Assembly: GCF_022539505.1 (NCBI RefSeq) | Contig: NW_025899909.1 | Location: 62,001 to 126,000 of the forward strand | Direction: 5' to 3' | Source: Lolium rigidum | Lineage: Eukaryota > Streptophyta > Magnoliopsida > Poales > Poaceae | DNA: 64,000 nucleotides | Shown here: piece after piece, positions 1 through 11,427 of the stretch | How positions within the stretch are numbered: position 1 is the stretch's first letter | How the letters are laid out: every line of letters begins with the position of its first letter | Program-made: the position numbers and the translations under genes | The notes under the pieces: model-generated | Databases searched by the model: none | Seen by the model: the letters and a program-made list of their open reading frames with translations, nothing else | Told to the model about the DNA's origin: nothing

Positions 1-1060
1 GATGCCAACCAGCCTGGCACCAAATATCTTGAGCGATCATCTGGAGCCGTGTGCATCCAGAAACCATAGCATCACTTTGTCCCTCCGGCGACGGGAGGGC
101 CCAAAGCTGAACCCGATAAGACACCATATGGATAACCTGCAAGAAGTGAAAAGTTTGCTTTTTGTTAAAGATAATATCATTTCCGACTTTCCATATAGAC
201 ATAAGGCAGAGACCCCAATCCGGATGAAAGCCTTAGATTATCTATCGACTCCATTCAACCAATTACCAAACATATTACTCACTCCTGTTCATATTAATTG
301 ACTTTAATATGGATGTATCTAGACACATTTTAGTTATAGATACATCTATATTGAAGTCAATTAATATGAATCGGAGGGAGTAGTAGTATTGGTTGGAGGT
401 AGAAGATCATATGTGAAATTAACGATGCGTCAAAGAAGCTTGGCTAAAGGACACTCAAAGAACAGATGCTGAATAGTTTCCTCGTCACCACAAAAAACAC
501 ATTTCGTGCACCCATTCCAGTGTTGTTTAGCTAAATTATCTTTAGTTAATAGAACCTTATTACTCAGAAATCACATGAAAATCTTTATCTTGAGGGGAAT
601 TTTAACCTTCCAAAGATACTTTCTCAAAAAAGTTATGGTCACTCATAAGATCCTCATACATAGATTTGACCGTAAACAAACCATTTGGTGTGAGATTTCA
701 GACAAAAAGATCGTTGTCTTCATTCAAGTTTACCATCATTAATTTGCGACACAACTGTAACCATAGGGACCACTTGTTACCATTCAACACCCGTCTAAAA
801 CTAATATTCAGCGGAGTTTGAGCTAACACATGAGCCACTATTACATTTTTGTGATGCACAATATTATACAAGGACGGATATTGCTGAGCTAGAGAAGCTT
901 TTCCTAGGCATATATCTTCCCAGAAACGTGTACTCATTTCATCACCCACTTTGAAAAAACCTCTAGAAAGCAAATCATCCTTAACCCCCACCAGCCCCTT
1001 CCAAAAGGGCGAATCGGTAGGTTTAGCCTCGACCTCAGAAAGGGTTTTGAATTTATGTGG
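1..1060 (-). pseudogene. LINE (L1-type) ORF2 C-terminal fragment
   Basis: The minus strand encodes pieces of a non-LTR retrotransposon ORF2, clearest at 698-1093 (SPFWKGL, then RFWEDICLG, then WSLWLQLC). These match the region between reverse transcriptase and the zf-RVT zinc finger. The same motifs and nucleotide order recur in the longer LINE at 29.7-30.7 kb, so the two are related copies. Frames are broken by stops and shifts, and position 1 cuts the 3' side. A Stowaway MITE at 278-380 interrupts it: sequence either side continues as in the other LINE copy. The right boundary is approximate. It is a dead fragment with no expected product. Confidence 0.75.
278..380. mobile_element. Stowaway (Tc1/mariner) MITE
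   Basis: This is a 103-bp element with terminal inverted repeats CTCACTCCTGTTCATATTAA and, on the other strand, CTCCCTCCGATTCATATTAA. TA dinucleotides flank it at 276-277 and 381-382, the Tc1/mariner target duplication. The whole element is nearly palindromic. It sits inside the LINE fragment, so it is the younger insertion. Confidence 0.85.
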
Positions 1061-1099
1061 AGTGGGTAAGGAAAAGGGTTTCAATGGTTGCATTAGTGC

Positions 1100-2498
1100 A
1101 GGTTAGAGAGAACCAAACATATGGTTGGATGATTAGGACTTAGAGGTCAGTAGCACACCCAACCAATCGGAGATTAAATCTCATGTTTGACACTTCGATG
1201 TTCCGTAAAAAGCAGAATATTCATTCGATGGGAGGCGACATTGCTGTTAATAGCGAGGCGCGTGTGGTGACTTTATTAATCCCAAAATCCAACGAATTAG
1301 TTTATTGAACTTAGTCTCGCGGAGGATCTTATAGAAGTAGGATGTGCGTGTTTAGGTTCATATGGATGAGTGTATATATATATTCGTAAGCGTCCGTATG
1401 TACTGTGTTCACAAAAAAATGCAACTTAGAAGATAATTAACCGGCTAGACAAAGGGCGGCACTATAACACCGAGTGAAAGTTGGCGCAAGTCCTACGACT
1501 AGAATGTTGTTCATTGATAGTACTCCCCTATATCACGTTGTGTAATGTAGTTTGAAAATATGGGAGCATTAAACTAGACCTGAAATAATGTTGAGTCTAC
1601 AACAATTATCGTTTAGCTTCATGATTGTTAGACATAAATGTTGTGTTTGTAATTTTTAAGAGCTAAAGTGTTAAGACGAACGACGCACTTATTCCATTAT
1701 TAGAATGAACCATTGTTTGGCCTACAACACCATACCACACTTACATGTATTTTATGCAAAATTAAAAATTATAACCCGTTATATAGTGAAAGGGTCGAAG
1801 TAAACTAAAGGATAATATAAGATATTCATCTGGTAACTAAATCCAAACGCACAAACGAATCTTGCTGGCTAAAAATTACATATCTTAATTATCTGTCCAA
1901 ATCTTCAATCAACGTAATGAGTGGCACATCTATCATTTTGCTTTCCATCATGTTCGAGTAAACATCCAGTTGGGCCAACTTTTTCCGGACATAGCGAACA
2001 TGCGCCTTGTTGCAAATTATCTCTATGTCAATCCATTGGAGTTATTTCAACCAAAGTTTAGACCCGATGAAACTTAATCAATAAAATTTATATTAAAATT
2101 CCATAGCTTTGATAGATTATTTAATCATTATACAGTCTTAGCAAGCGTTATTCTTTATTAGTTATTCAATTAACAACATATTGTCTTTGTTAAATATTTG
2201 TTTCAGTGTTATAAGGTACACATTTGAAATTTATATCATCGAATGATACATTTACATTGTGCTAAAGTTAAACTTTCGTTTGTCATATGACTCATTCTTA
2301 AATTACTTTATACAACTATTAAACTATATTTATGTCTTTGTTAATATCTTTAAAGATCATGATAGAGATCACAAAAGCGTATGACAGATTCTAGTGTATC
2401 ACTAGTTATGCCTATTCGTAGAAACTTCTAGTATAAATTGAACCATCATCGCTGATTCTTGCTTGTATCTCCATGCTCAATTTTGTCATGCAAGTCAT
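1100..2498. other. AT-rich intergenic DNA, nothing recognised
   Basis: No credible reading frame, RNA gene or bounded repeat was seen. Base composition is AT-rich with frequent stops in all frames. Confidence 0.5.
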
Positions 2499-2506
2499 AC
2501 TGGGAT

Positions 2507-3261
2507 CATAGTTTTAAAAACCGGATCGGTGATCGAACCGGTGAGGTCGTCGGTTCAGGTTTTCACCGGTTGGACCACTGGTTCACCGGTTCACTGTCCG
2601 GTTTTTTAGATAGAAAGTAATATACTTTTACTTAAAAATCATGCATGGATTAAATAATTATTTGTTTAAAACAATTTAGACTTACAATTTGCCATAATAA
2701 TCCACATAATGATATAAAAGAGTAGTCAACTGCTGACCAACAACTTGTTAACTTTTTTCGTCCAAGACTAACATCCTACCAGGCGTTCAACTAAAAGCTA
2801 CAACAGCCAATTATATGTATTTTTCCAACTTTCCCACGCTGCCTATATACGTATACGAAGTTTGCATGCAATGCAAGCCTGCAAAAAACCCATACATATA
2901 CTGTAACGTTGAACTTTCATTGATGCCTTATAGATCATATAGAAAAGAAGTATATATCTAATTATATCATCAAATAACACCAGCTCAGCTGGTTAGCGGC
3001 ATTTATTTCTCTGTATTTGGACGTGAGGTGTTGGGTTCGAATCCTGTTTCGTGCAATTAAATTTTTACAACACTTGGCCAATTGAACCAGTCGAACCAGA
3101 TTCCCGGTTTAGTGCGTGAACCCGGCAGTTGGACCGCGGTTTGGCCGGTTTATTTGGGGCCACCAGCGCAAGCGGTCCAGAGCGCTTAAAAAACCGACAG
3201 AGGCACTGGTTCCGGTTTTTTCCGGTTGGACCGCCGGTCCGGTCCGGTTTTTAAAACTATG
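2507..3261. mobile_element. Non-autonomous hAT element
   Basis: This is a 755-bp element with inverted termini CATAGTTTTAAAAACCGG on both ends. A perfect 8-bp direct repeat ACTGGGAT flanks it at 2499-2506 and 3262-3269, the target-duplication length of the hAT superfamily. Both subterminal regions are packed with CCGG-containing repeats of the form ACCGGT/CCGGTT, likely transposase-binding arrays. There is no transposase frame, so mobilisation would need an enzyme in trans. A tRNA-like sequence lies in the right half at about 2983-3056. Confidence 0.85.
2983..3056 (+). other. tRNA-like sequence inside the hAT element
   Basis: The stretch has an A-box-like core (AGCTCAGCTGGTTAGCG) and, about 45 bases on, a B-box (GGTTCGAATCC) with the TTCGAAT T-loop. 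The spacing and order are those of a tRNA gene. The acceptor ends do not pair well and the T-stem is only partly paired, so this is a tRNA-derived relic or an internal Pol III promoter, not a working tRNA. An alternative is a captured SINE head. Confidence 0.5.
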
Positions 3262-3269
3262 ACTGGGAT

Positions 3270-3918
3270 AAATCATTCAACCATGTGTGCAAGTTCTCTC
3301 ATCTGTATTAGAATAGCATCACTTGTAGTAATCAAAGGGAAAAAAATGAAATTTTGTGGGTTTTACTAACTTTATTTATATAAGGTTTGACTCATTTATA
3401 TGCTTACTATGATTGCGCTAGTTATCATCGAGTTTACAAAAGCACTCCTGCCATCTTTCAAAATAAAAGTCCACAGATGAAATAAAAAAATGGAAAATTG
3501 TTAACTTATATTTGAGTTCATTATGCAAGATGTTTGCAAGAGATTGACAAGAACTACAACTAGGATCATCGTCGTCGATCACATTGGTTTGTTCCTACAC
3601 TGTACACACAATTGGTTTGTAGTGTTAATTTGCTCTTGCAAAACAAGTCTTTTTTAGAGATTCAGTAGTCTCTTGAGCGTGACGATAATTATATAGCAGT
3701 TTGCATTACAACTTTGTATTTGGGGCCATCCTCCTCTTATGTTTGCATGACCTATATGCCGGCCATGTAGTCCATTTATATTTGCCAAACAGCTTGTCAT
3801 TCATCAGCTGTCAGCTCTCAGGTTAACAAATTCTTAGAAATACTTTGGCTTATTTTAGTGAATATTGTCACCCATTTTGAGTGTATGACATATTGTTCTT
3901 GTTTTTCACCCTTTGTAA
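3270..3918. other. Intergenic, nothing recognised
   Basis: No frame or bounded element was seen between the hAT target duplication and the tandem duplication that begins near 3919. Confidence 0.45.
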
Positions 3919-5715
3919 GGTCTATCTAGAATCAAACAGTTGCTGACCCACCTAGCTTGGTCAAAATTTCTCTAACATGAGATGTGATAAAGTGTGGTTA
4001 GGAACCAAACAACCTCCTAAGTTTGATGCACACCGCTAATAAAATGAATCATGGCATCGAAAAATTGTATCTCGTATAATCTAAATGAATATGATCGAAT
4101 CCGCATCAACTTGTCTTCCCTGTACAAATTTATCGTATGGTCTATCTAGAATCAAATAGTCGCTGACTCACCTAGCTTGGTCAAACTTGTCTAACATGAG
4201 ATGCGGTAAAGTTTGGTTAGGAACCAAACAACCTCCTAAGTTCGATGCACACTGCTAGTAAAATGAATCATGGCATCGGAAAATTGAACCTCATATAATC
4301 TAAAAGCACTAGTAGAAAAAAGGCCTTCCATCTCAACCCATTAGTCCCCAATATTTTGACCCGGGACTAATGGGGTCTTTAGTCCCGGTTCTGCTGGTGA
4401 ACCAAGACTAATGCTCCGGCTTGGGACTAAAGGGCCCTTTAGTCTCGGTAGGTAACACCAACCGGGACTAAAGGGCTATAGTGGGGTGCGGCCGGTGCAT
4501 GCCTCTTTAGTCCCGGTTGCTGTTACCAACCGAGACTAAAGGGTACACTTTAGTCCCGGTTGGTGTCCCCAATCGGGACTAAAGGTTTTTTCTGGTTTTT
4601 ACTCCCCACGCACCTTTCACCCCACCCCCCGGTGGATCGCCTTTTTAACTCTGTAAAATAGAAAAAAAATGATAGAAAATTTTAAAAAATAAAATCTTTT
4701 GATATTCTTGTATGTTACGCAACCTAATATTAGGGAAAATTAAGAAAATCGAATTTTCACTTTTTTGCAAAAAAGGTTTGAAAAATGGTAAAACTGCATT
4801 AACTTTTGCATACGATGTCGGAAAAAAACGTATAATATATCAAAATCATCGTGGGAAAAAGTTACATCCGAATTCACCGGGTACGGTTAGCCAATTTTTA
4901 GATTCTCAAAATTCCAAATGAAAAGATGAAAGCAGGAAGATTTTAGTTTTTGCTATAAATTATGGATTTTAAAATTATTTATTTTTCAAAAAATTAAAAT
5001 TAATACTTAAAAAATATTACTATTACTTTTACCAAATTTTTAGATTTTCAAAATTTTAAGTTTTTGGTTTGGCAAACATAAATATTTAAAAAATAAAAAA
5101 TAGAAATAATACAAATTAAAAGTTAATGTTTATTTATTTATTCAATATTATTATTACATCATTACTTTTGTTTATTAAAATAATTATTTGAAATTCAAAC
5201 AATAAAGAAATGTGACATCGATCAACATGTTAATAGGATTGATATGATACTAGTATCACATACATGCGCGCGAAGCAGTTGGATGCGGGACGGGATGAAA
5301 CTAGGAAGTTAAGCATGCTAGTGGTAGAGTAGTGGGAGGATGGAGGACCGAGCGGGAAGTTTGACCACGAGTAAGTAATTTGACTAGAGTTAATTCTAGT
5401 TAGAGACTAAACTATGCAAATAACGGAAATAATAGAAAATCTGAAAAAATTGAAAACAAAAAGAAGTGGAAAAAAATTAGATTTTTTTTTTCATCTGGAG
5501 GTATTGTTGCCCCGACGCACGCAGCTCACGTGGATGGACCCTTTAGTCCCAGTTCGTAAGCAACCGGGACTAGGGGGCTTAGTCTCAGGTATTTAGTCCC
5601 GGTTGCACAATCGGGACTAAAGCCCCTTACGAACCGGGACTAAAGCCTATTTTTCCACTAGTGAAGAATCTGAGTCCGCATCAAATTGTCTTCCTTGTAC
5701 AAAGCTATCCCATTC
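3919..5715. repeat. Tandem duplication (about 220 bp) split by a CACTA element
   Basis: Copy 1 runs 3919-4138. Copy 2 starts at 4139 with the same GGTCTATCTAGAATCAAA opening, follows copy 1 to 4306, and resumes after the CACTA element at 5664-5715 with the GTCCGCATCAA...TTGTCTTCC...TGTACAAA segment that ends copy 1. The copies differ at scattered positions, so the duplication is older than the CACTA insertion. Confidence 0.8.
4307..5663. mobile_element. Non-autonomous CACTA (En/Spm) element
   Basis: The termini are CACTAGTAGAAAAA on the left and, inverted, CACTAGTGGAAAAA on the right. A 3-bp target duplication AAG flanks it (4304-4306 and 5664-5666), as CACTA transposons make. Subterminal regions carry many direct and inverted copies of GGGACTAAAG/CTTTAGTCCC, the usual grass CACTA transposase-binding array, which could fold into long hairpins. 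The 0.7-kb core is AT-rich and has no transposase. Confidence 0.88.
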
Positions 5716-6097
5716 AATATTTTGGTCAAAGTTCTGAATTTTTTTGTTTTGTTTCATGAACTATCTCAAGCCGCGATTAATTGTACGTTTAGTTTTTTGG
5801 TCCTAAGCCAAACTACTTTAAGTTTGACTAGCTTCATACAAAAAAAAGTAGCAACTAAATAACATGAAATAAGTATGTTATAAAACTACTCAAGATGCAT
5901 CTAACTATATTACTGTAGTATTGTTGATATCCGACGCGAGGTTGATGGAGCATAAAAGAAGACATCAACTTCTAAATAAGTATCCACAAACCGTACCCAT
6001 CCACCAGCAAGTAGCAGAAGTTAAAAAAAAAACAAGAGACGGCAGATCCCAGGTGACAGCGGCGCGCATGCATGCATGCAGTGCAATCACCATCTCA
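5716..6097. other. Intergenic, nothing recognised
   Basis: This is a short stretch between the CACTA-split duplication and a Tourist-type MITE. No frame or repeat boundary is supported. Confidence 0.45.
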
Positions 6098-6100
6098 TTA

Positions 6101-6384
6101 GAGCAAGTACAATAACGCTTAGTCAGCAGGCTATAAGGATTTAAATATAATATATGTGCTTAGTTGGAGGAGAGAGAAGAGGAGAGAGAAGGGAGGTGGG
6201 CTACTATGCAATAGCCAGCTCTTGCACGTGCTCCTATGCACTTTGTGAGAGTGAAAGGTGGACCATATGTTAGTAAAGTACTTCATTCTTATAGTCAACT
6301 ATTGTACATATTAGCTATATGCTAACTACAAGTGACATGGCATCTTATTATAGCCAACAATTGGCTATACTATTGGAATTGCTC
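6101..6384. mobile_element. Tourist-like (PIF/Harbinger) MITE
   Basis: This 284-bp element begins GAGCAAGTACAATA, and its inverted right end reads GAGCAATTCCAATA. It is flanked by TTA at 6098-6100 and 6385-6387, the 3-bp PIF/Harbinger target. GAGGAGAGAGAAG purine tracts lie in the left half. No coding potential. Confidence 0.78.
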
Positions 6385-6387
6385 TTA

Positions 6388-7505
6388 CGAGCTAGGCTAC
6401 GACGACTAGGAGAGGAAGACGCGAGGCCAGTATCCATGCACGCGTCTAGGGTAGCAGCTGGGCTTAGGTTAGGTGGAGCTCGCTTTCTGCGCAGCCGCAG
6501 GAGACGTAGGGGCTACCTTACCTGGGCCTGGCTTTACGCAGGCGGCTGTGTACTCGCAGTACGCACGAAAACTTACGCAGCTGCGCGCAGAGGCGGCAGG
6601 GATCCCTTTCGATCGATCACCCAAAGGTCACCTGCGTGTGCGTGCTCGTCAGTCACTCGCGCGTCAGTCGCCTGTACGGGACGGGGGTGGCAGCATATGC
6701 ATTAGTTATCGGCCGTCAGAGAATGCCCCTCCCTTCACTCTCCAGGGATACTCTGCGCCGGCCGGCGGCACGCCGTCCATCGCGACCCAGCCGTCCATCT
6801 CTCTTGACCTGAACATGTCTCAAGGTCACCGACGCGATCACACGGAAGTTGTAGTTTACCATTCGGAACGAGTCTGTTCAAGAACATGCTTGGGAGGAGT
6901 TGCAACAGAACTGTAGATGCAACATGGAGAAGATGAGATTGGTCAAGCAAGAGCAGGGCGCTCACTGCTCACGGAGAAAGAGATCCCGTCGCCTCGGCCT
7001 CGGGGTCGGGCGAAGAAGAAGAAGGTACCAAGGGAGGCGGCGTGTCAGCGGGCGCGAAAGCCCACACGAGATCGACGAGAAGCCACGGCGCGGCGTCCGT
7101 ATTCAAAGGGGGCTAGGCGCAAGTTCCCAGGACCCATGGCCCAAAAAGCCCACGCCAGTAGCGCTAGTGCTCCAGCATCTGAGAATTCATTTCGGGTCTA
7201 TATCAAACTAGGAGTACTCTATTCCATTAGAGCTTTGCTATACATACGACAAATTGGGTACGATAATCGTCCGATCCTACGTGGGTGCGACCTGAACGGG
7301 AGGCACATGCACATGCGCCGTGGCTTTGGGTTTGGGCAGGACTAGAGAATGGAGTCGTCTCCGAGTAACATCTTCTTTACTTCGCTTCAGTGCTCTCACT
7401 ATTCAAAAAAATTAAAAGATATTTTTACAAGTTACTGAAAATTCTGAAAATTCATCCAGACTGATGGGAACAAGCTTCCTATAAATCTTCAAATTGGTGT
7501 GAGAA
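6388..7505. other. GC-moderate intergenic DNA, no supported gene
   Basis: Open frames of 100-147 codons exist at 6319-6705, 6473-6916 and 6917-7345. They overlap each other in different frames, are rich in Arg/Ala/Gly as expected from base composition, and show no domain I recognise. I make no gene call. Confidence 0.5.
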
Positions 7506-7507
7506 GA

Positions 7508-7984
7508 ACCTGAGGACCGCCGCCTTTATTCAGATCGGACCCCAACGGCGCCGACCATCCCGAGACGGCCAAGGCAAAGACGGAGACACGAGACGAAGAA
7601 GACCTCACAACAGCGCCCTGCAATCCATCAGCCGGCCCTCCACCGTCGACAACCAAAACCGCGGAGAGGACTAGGGTTGAACCGATCTAGGGTTTGCCCA
7701 ACCGGACCATACCACTGCACCTCCGCCGCCAGCACGACGCGCCGCCGTTGGCAACCACCGCCGCCACCCCGACCTAGGGCTCCGCCCAGATCGCCTCACC
7801 ACTGACACGCCTCACGCCGCCGCCCCAGCAGCCTGTGCAGCTGTCCATGGTGACCACCAACCCCAGACCACCGGGGTGCGAAGGTTGTTTTCGGTGCGGG
7901 TGGCTGGGGCCTCCGGAGTCGCGAGAGACGTGACCAATAGCCATGGTTTTCCTACATAGGCTACAACCCATATACATATAACAC
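7508..7984 (-). repeat. Fragment of GC-rich LINE-like repeat
   Basis: The text GACCGCCGCCTTTATTCAG recurs at about 22335-22355, followed in both by a CGGACCCC...GCGACCATCC-type stretch. This identifies a piece of the GC-rich half of the LINE-like family that is more complete at 21.6-23.1 kb. Both ends are truncated. Confidence 0.5.
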
Positions 7985-7987
7985 TTA

Positions 7988-8446
7988 GGGCATCTCCAGC
8001 GGGGCGACGCATTTCGGACGCCTAAACGGACGCTTCGCGTCCGTTTGCGATGTCCCAAATGGTCGAATTCGACCGCGCGTCCATTTGCATCGGGGGTGGC
8101 TCCAGCGGCACGACGCACATTTTTTTTATTCATAAAAGTCATAATTTATATTAATAAAAAACATAAGAAAACTTTAGAAAGGCCAGAAAGGCGTGGTAAA
8201 ACTAGGTACCGCCTACTGGTCGTCGTCGCTGACGAGGTCTATGAACTCCACCGTCGACCATGGAAGCTGGTTCGCGCAGCGTCCGCAGAGACGCAAACCT
8301 AACGCATATTTGGGCCATGTTTATGTCGCTGCGAACGGCTCGGTCACTATGCGTCGCCCTGCTGGAGGGGGTACCAGACGCATTTTCGGCCCGAACGGAC
8401 GCAAACGGTCGCTCAGCGCCTGTTTACGTCACCCTTGAAGATGCCC
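7988..8446. mobile_element. Non-autonomous PIF/Harbinger element
   Basis: The termini are GGGCATCTCCAGCGGGGCGACG and, inverted, GGGCATCTTCAAGGGTGACG. TTA flanks at 7985-7987 and 8447-8449. The subterminal halves share CGGACGC/GCGTCCG repeats. It is 459 bp long with no transposase frame. Confidence 0.8.
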
Positions 8447-8449
8447 TTA

Positions 8450-8962
8450 AATAAGATGGGGAACGATTTGTTTTGGAAGAGGATGAGGATGCAGAGTCGT
8501 GGGCAGGGTTTGGGCTTTGATTTGGGCTGGAGTAGGAGAGCATGGATCAGTAGTTAACGTTTTGGACGAAGTGTCGTACAGGAATCGTATGCAAAATGTC
8601 GTGTGTGAAGCGATTCCGATTCCATTATCAGGAAAATCCTGTAGTGACAAGTACTCCTCGCCTCCTAGGAGCATCTGGTTTCCTTAACTGGAATTTTACA
8701 GGGCCTGAAAAATGTATACTCGGAACGCGAATGAATACTATAAACGAAGAGGAGGAGTAATATTTTTATTTTTTAAAACGGATCGAAGCAAAAGCGTGGA
8801 CAGGGAACTACAACCATTTTCGTTGCGGATGCTCACTTTCGCCCTCGCCTTGGTTATCTGTGTGGGAGAAGAAAAAGAGAGAGGATATAGATATTGTGGG
8901 GGTGAGCGCTGTGTAGAAAATTTCTGCCCTAGTATCGACCCCGCGTGGTATATTTGATACTT
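8450..8962. other. Intergenic, nothing recognised
   Basis: No domain-bearing frame and no bounded element was seen. The short frames on both strands are composition-driven. Confidence 0.45.
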
Positions 8963-8976
8963 ATTCCATTTTGATT

Positions 8977-8992
8977 TTTTTTTTTGAACGGG
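8977..8992 (-). mobile_element. Micro-insertion: poly(A) tail of a LINE with target duplication
   Basis: A 16-bp insert (a T-run then GAACGGG) is flanked by perfect 14-bp direct repeats ATTCCATTTTGATT at 8963-8976 and 8993-9006. On the minus strand the insert reads CCCGTTC followed by poly(A). A tail bounded by a 14-bp duplication is what target-primed reverse transcription leaves when 5' truncation is nearly complete. Confidence 0.7.
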
Positions 8993-9084
8993 ATTCCATT
9001 TTGATTGAAGCATACATCCTAATGTGAAGGCGCTCAAGTTACCTTGGACTAATAGAGTGTTGTCACTTTCCTACATCAGATGAG

Positions 9085-9327
9085 GGGCCCCTTTGATTTG
9101 TAGGATTCTTATAACACTGGAATAGGAAAATTGTAGGAGTATAATGTCATGTCAGAGTTGAATCATATGTATGATTTGAAACATAGTATAGAAAGTTTTG
9201 TTTAAGTAATGTTTGACTAATAGGAAAAAACAAAAGAATGTAGCATGAGGTTTGAGTGGATGGAAAATTTCCTCCAAATCTTACTGCAATGCAATTCTAT
9301 AAGAAAAATTCCTATGCATTACTAAAG
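9085..9327. mobile_element. Possible degenerate Tourist-like MITE
   Basis: The left end GGGGCCCCTTTGATTTGTAG resembles the Tourist-type terminus common in grasses. The right side has the expected inverted segment in a poor form (CCTATGCATTACTAAAG). The right terminus and target duplication are not clear. Confidence 0.3.
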
Positions 9328-9329
9328 AA

Positions 9330-10640
9330 AATTTCAAACTACAGCTCATAATGCGCACATAAATAAACAGATAAAAATGGAGCAAAATAACTTTTTCGCA
9401 AAAAAATGAAAATGGAAAGAAAATGTTAAAACAACAGCGGTATTTTGTGGAACGAGATGGAAACATAATTCTTTTGGAGGAAATGGACACTGAAACGGGA
9501 TAGCGTTTTCCCAAGCACCAGACTTGGAACCAAAAATTCCGCTTTAGGGTTTGTTGTGCAGACTCAATCCAGCAACCTCGGAATATGATCTTGTCAAGCT
9601 AGACCTTCAAATGGTTCCATCCCCTCCTATTCTTTAGTATATTGAGCAGTCGTGCTAGGGTTAGAGATCAGATTTATCGGCTTATTGTGTTGCTTGATTT
9701 TTTCGTCATGATTCAAGTGGTCAGTTGGTTCCGATAAACATCCTCTTTTCGCTCCATGTCCGCATTGTAGTTGGTCCATATCTGCTTCTGAAAATATATG
9801 TTTCCGTATTTGTTTTTTGGTATTTTGTATTCGTTTCCGCTCCCGTCAAAAAAATGTGGCACCACCCATTTCCGTCCGCTTCTGCTCCTACATAAATAAA
9901 ACTTTTATGCATAAAAATCTTACAAAATCCATATGGCATTTCTTTGAATCAAACGAGTCCTGGTTGTGTTCAGAACATGCATTATCATGTCAAATAATCA
10001 TATTCACAGCGATAAACAACTCTGAAATACTCCCATGTCAAATAATCAAAGGAGTATGGACGTATTTACCCCTTCTCTCCATCAAGGTAAACTTGTACAC
10101 TGTGATAAAGTTAGACACATGGACTGTACGTGTCATACTCATTGGAAAAGATAAAAGTACCATAGGTTTCTGAACGACGGCAGTACCCCATAGGCTGGGC
10201 TGTGATATGCATAGCATAGCAGTAACTAGCCGGGAGTGAATGGCGAGTTTACTGCGAACAGCCGTACGCGCGCGAGGCTAGCACAGGGTAGTCAGAGTTG
10301 GGACGCATAAACAATTACTGCTACGCGCGTATACTACTGCATTTGTTTATGGACGGGTTCAGGAATGAGCTTTCCAGTGCCAGAGAAATTCCTCCCACAC
10401 CAGCTCACCCTCGATCCATCTCTGCAGCCTTTCCCGTCTCCCTCTCTCTCTCTCTCCCTGTTATTGCTGAGGAGTGGTATGTCAGTACGTGTGGGTAGTA
10501 CCAGGGCAGTGGCACCACCCCCTTGATTAAATTGCACATGGGTGTAATTTATGTCCAATCTGGTCCATCCAACTAAAGCGACTCCTGGCCATGCATGACA
10601 AGGGAGAAAGAGATTAGGTCATGGTTAATGGAGTAATTGG
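9330..10640. other. Intergenic, includes a CT microsatellite
   Basis: No gene is supported. A pure CT run lies at about 10442-10457. Short frames on both strands show no recognisable domain. Confidence 0.45.
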
Positions 10641-10779
10641 GTTTTGGTACAGATGTAGTGTGCAAGCAATTTGATTTCAAAATCGGCCATATATGATCTC
10701 AATTTGGTTTCTTGTAGATAAATGAAGAATTTTAGCATACATCTTCCAACCTCATGAATAGAGAAATGTATAATGTCCA

Positions 10780-11125
10780 CAAAGGCTTCCATGTCCATGA
10801 CACCTATTGAGTTCGAGACGATGACAGAGGCGGGATTCTGGATGTGATGAAGAAGACTCTTCGTAGTTGTTTTGCGCTTACGTTTTTGCTTGCGGGGCAC
10901 TTTCCAAGTCAAAATCGTGGGTGTGATGGCGGCGAGCCTCGTGATTGGTGATTTGTTGCAAGGTTTTATCTAGCTTATGCAAATTGTTGATCACTTGATC
11001 GGGTCTTAATTTTTTTTTTATCTTTTGGCTACATGCATTCTTAATGTCTGGACTAGTACTTGATATTATGTAGGTGCAGAGGCTAGATGTAATTAATAGC
11101 CTCATGATATTAATATTTTTATGTA
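10780..11125 (+). mobile_element. LINE-like element, 3' fragment
   Basis: It ends in GGTGCAGAGGCTAGATGTAA followed by an ATGATATTAATATT tail. This is the 3' terminal motif shared with elements at 17.6-18.9 kb (plus) and 21.6 and 24.7 kb (minus). The left boundary is approximate and no reverse transcriptase remains. Confidence 0.5.
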
Positions 11126-11427
11126 TTGGAAGAAACTTCACTGCCAGATAATAGTACATTTTGACCATATAAGTGTACCAAATTGAACTATACACGACAG
11201 AGGCATATGCTCGGGAAAAGTACAACATGCATGTAATGTGATTCCAAAATCGAACACAAATAAGCAATAACAGGGGGATTCAGTGAAAAGATGAACTGAC
11301 AGTTAATTGTGTTATGGTATAGCTACTATGTGCAAGCAATGCGATTTCAAAATCGAACATAAATAAGCTCAATTAGGTTTCTTGCAGATAAACGAAGAAT
11401 TTAGTTCTCACTCTGATCTATAATGAT

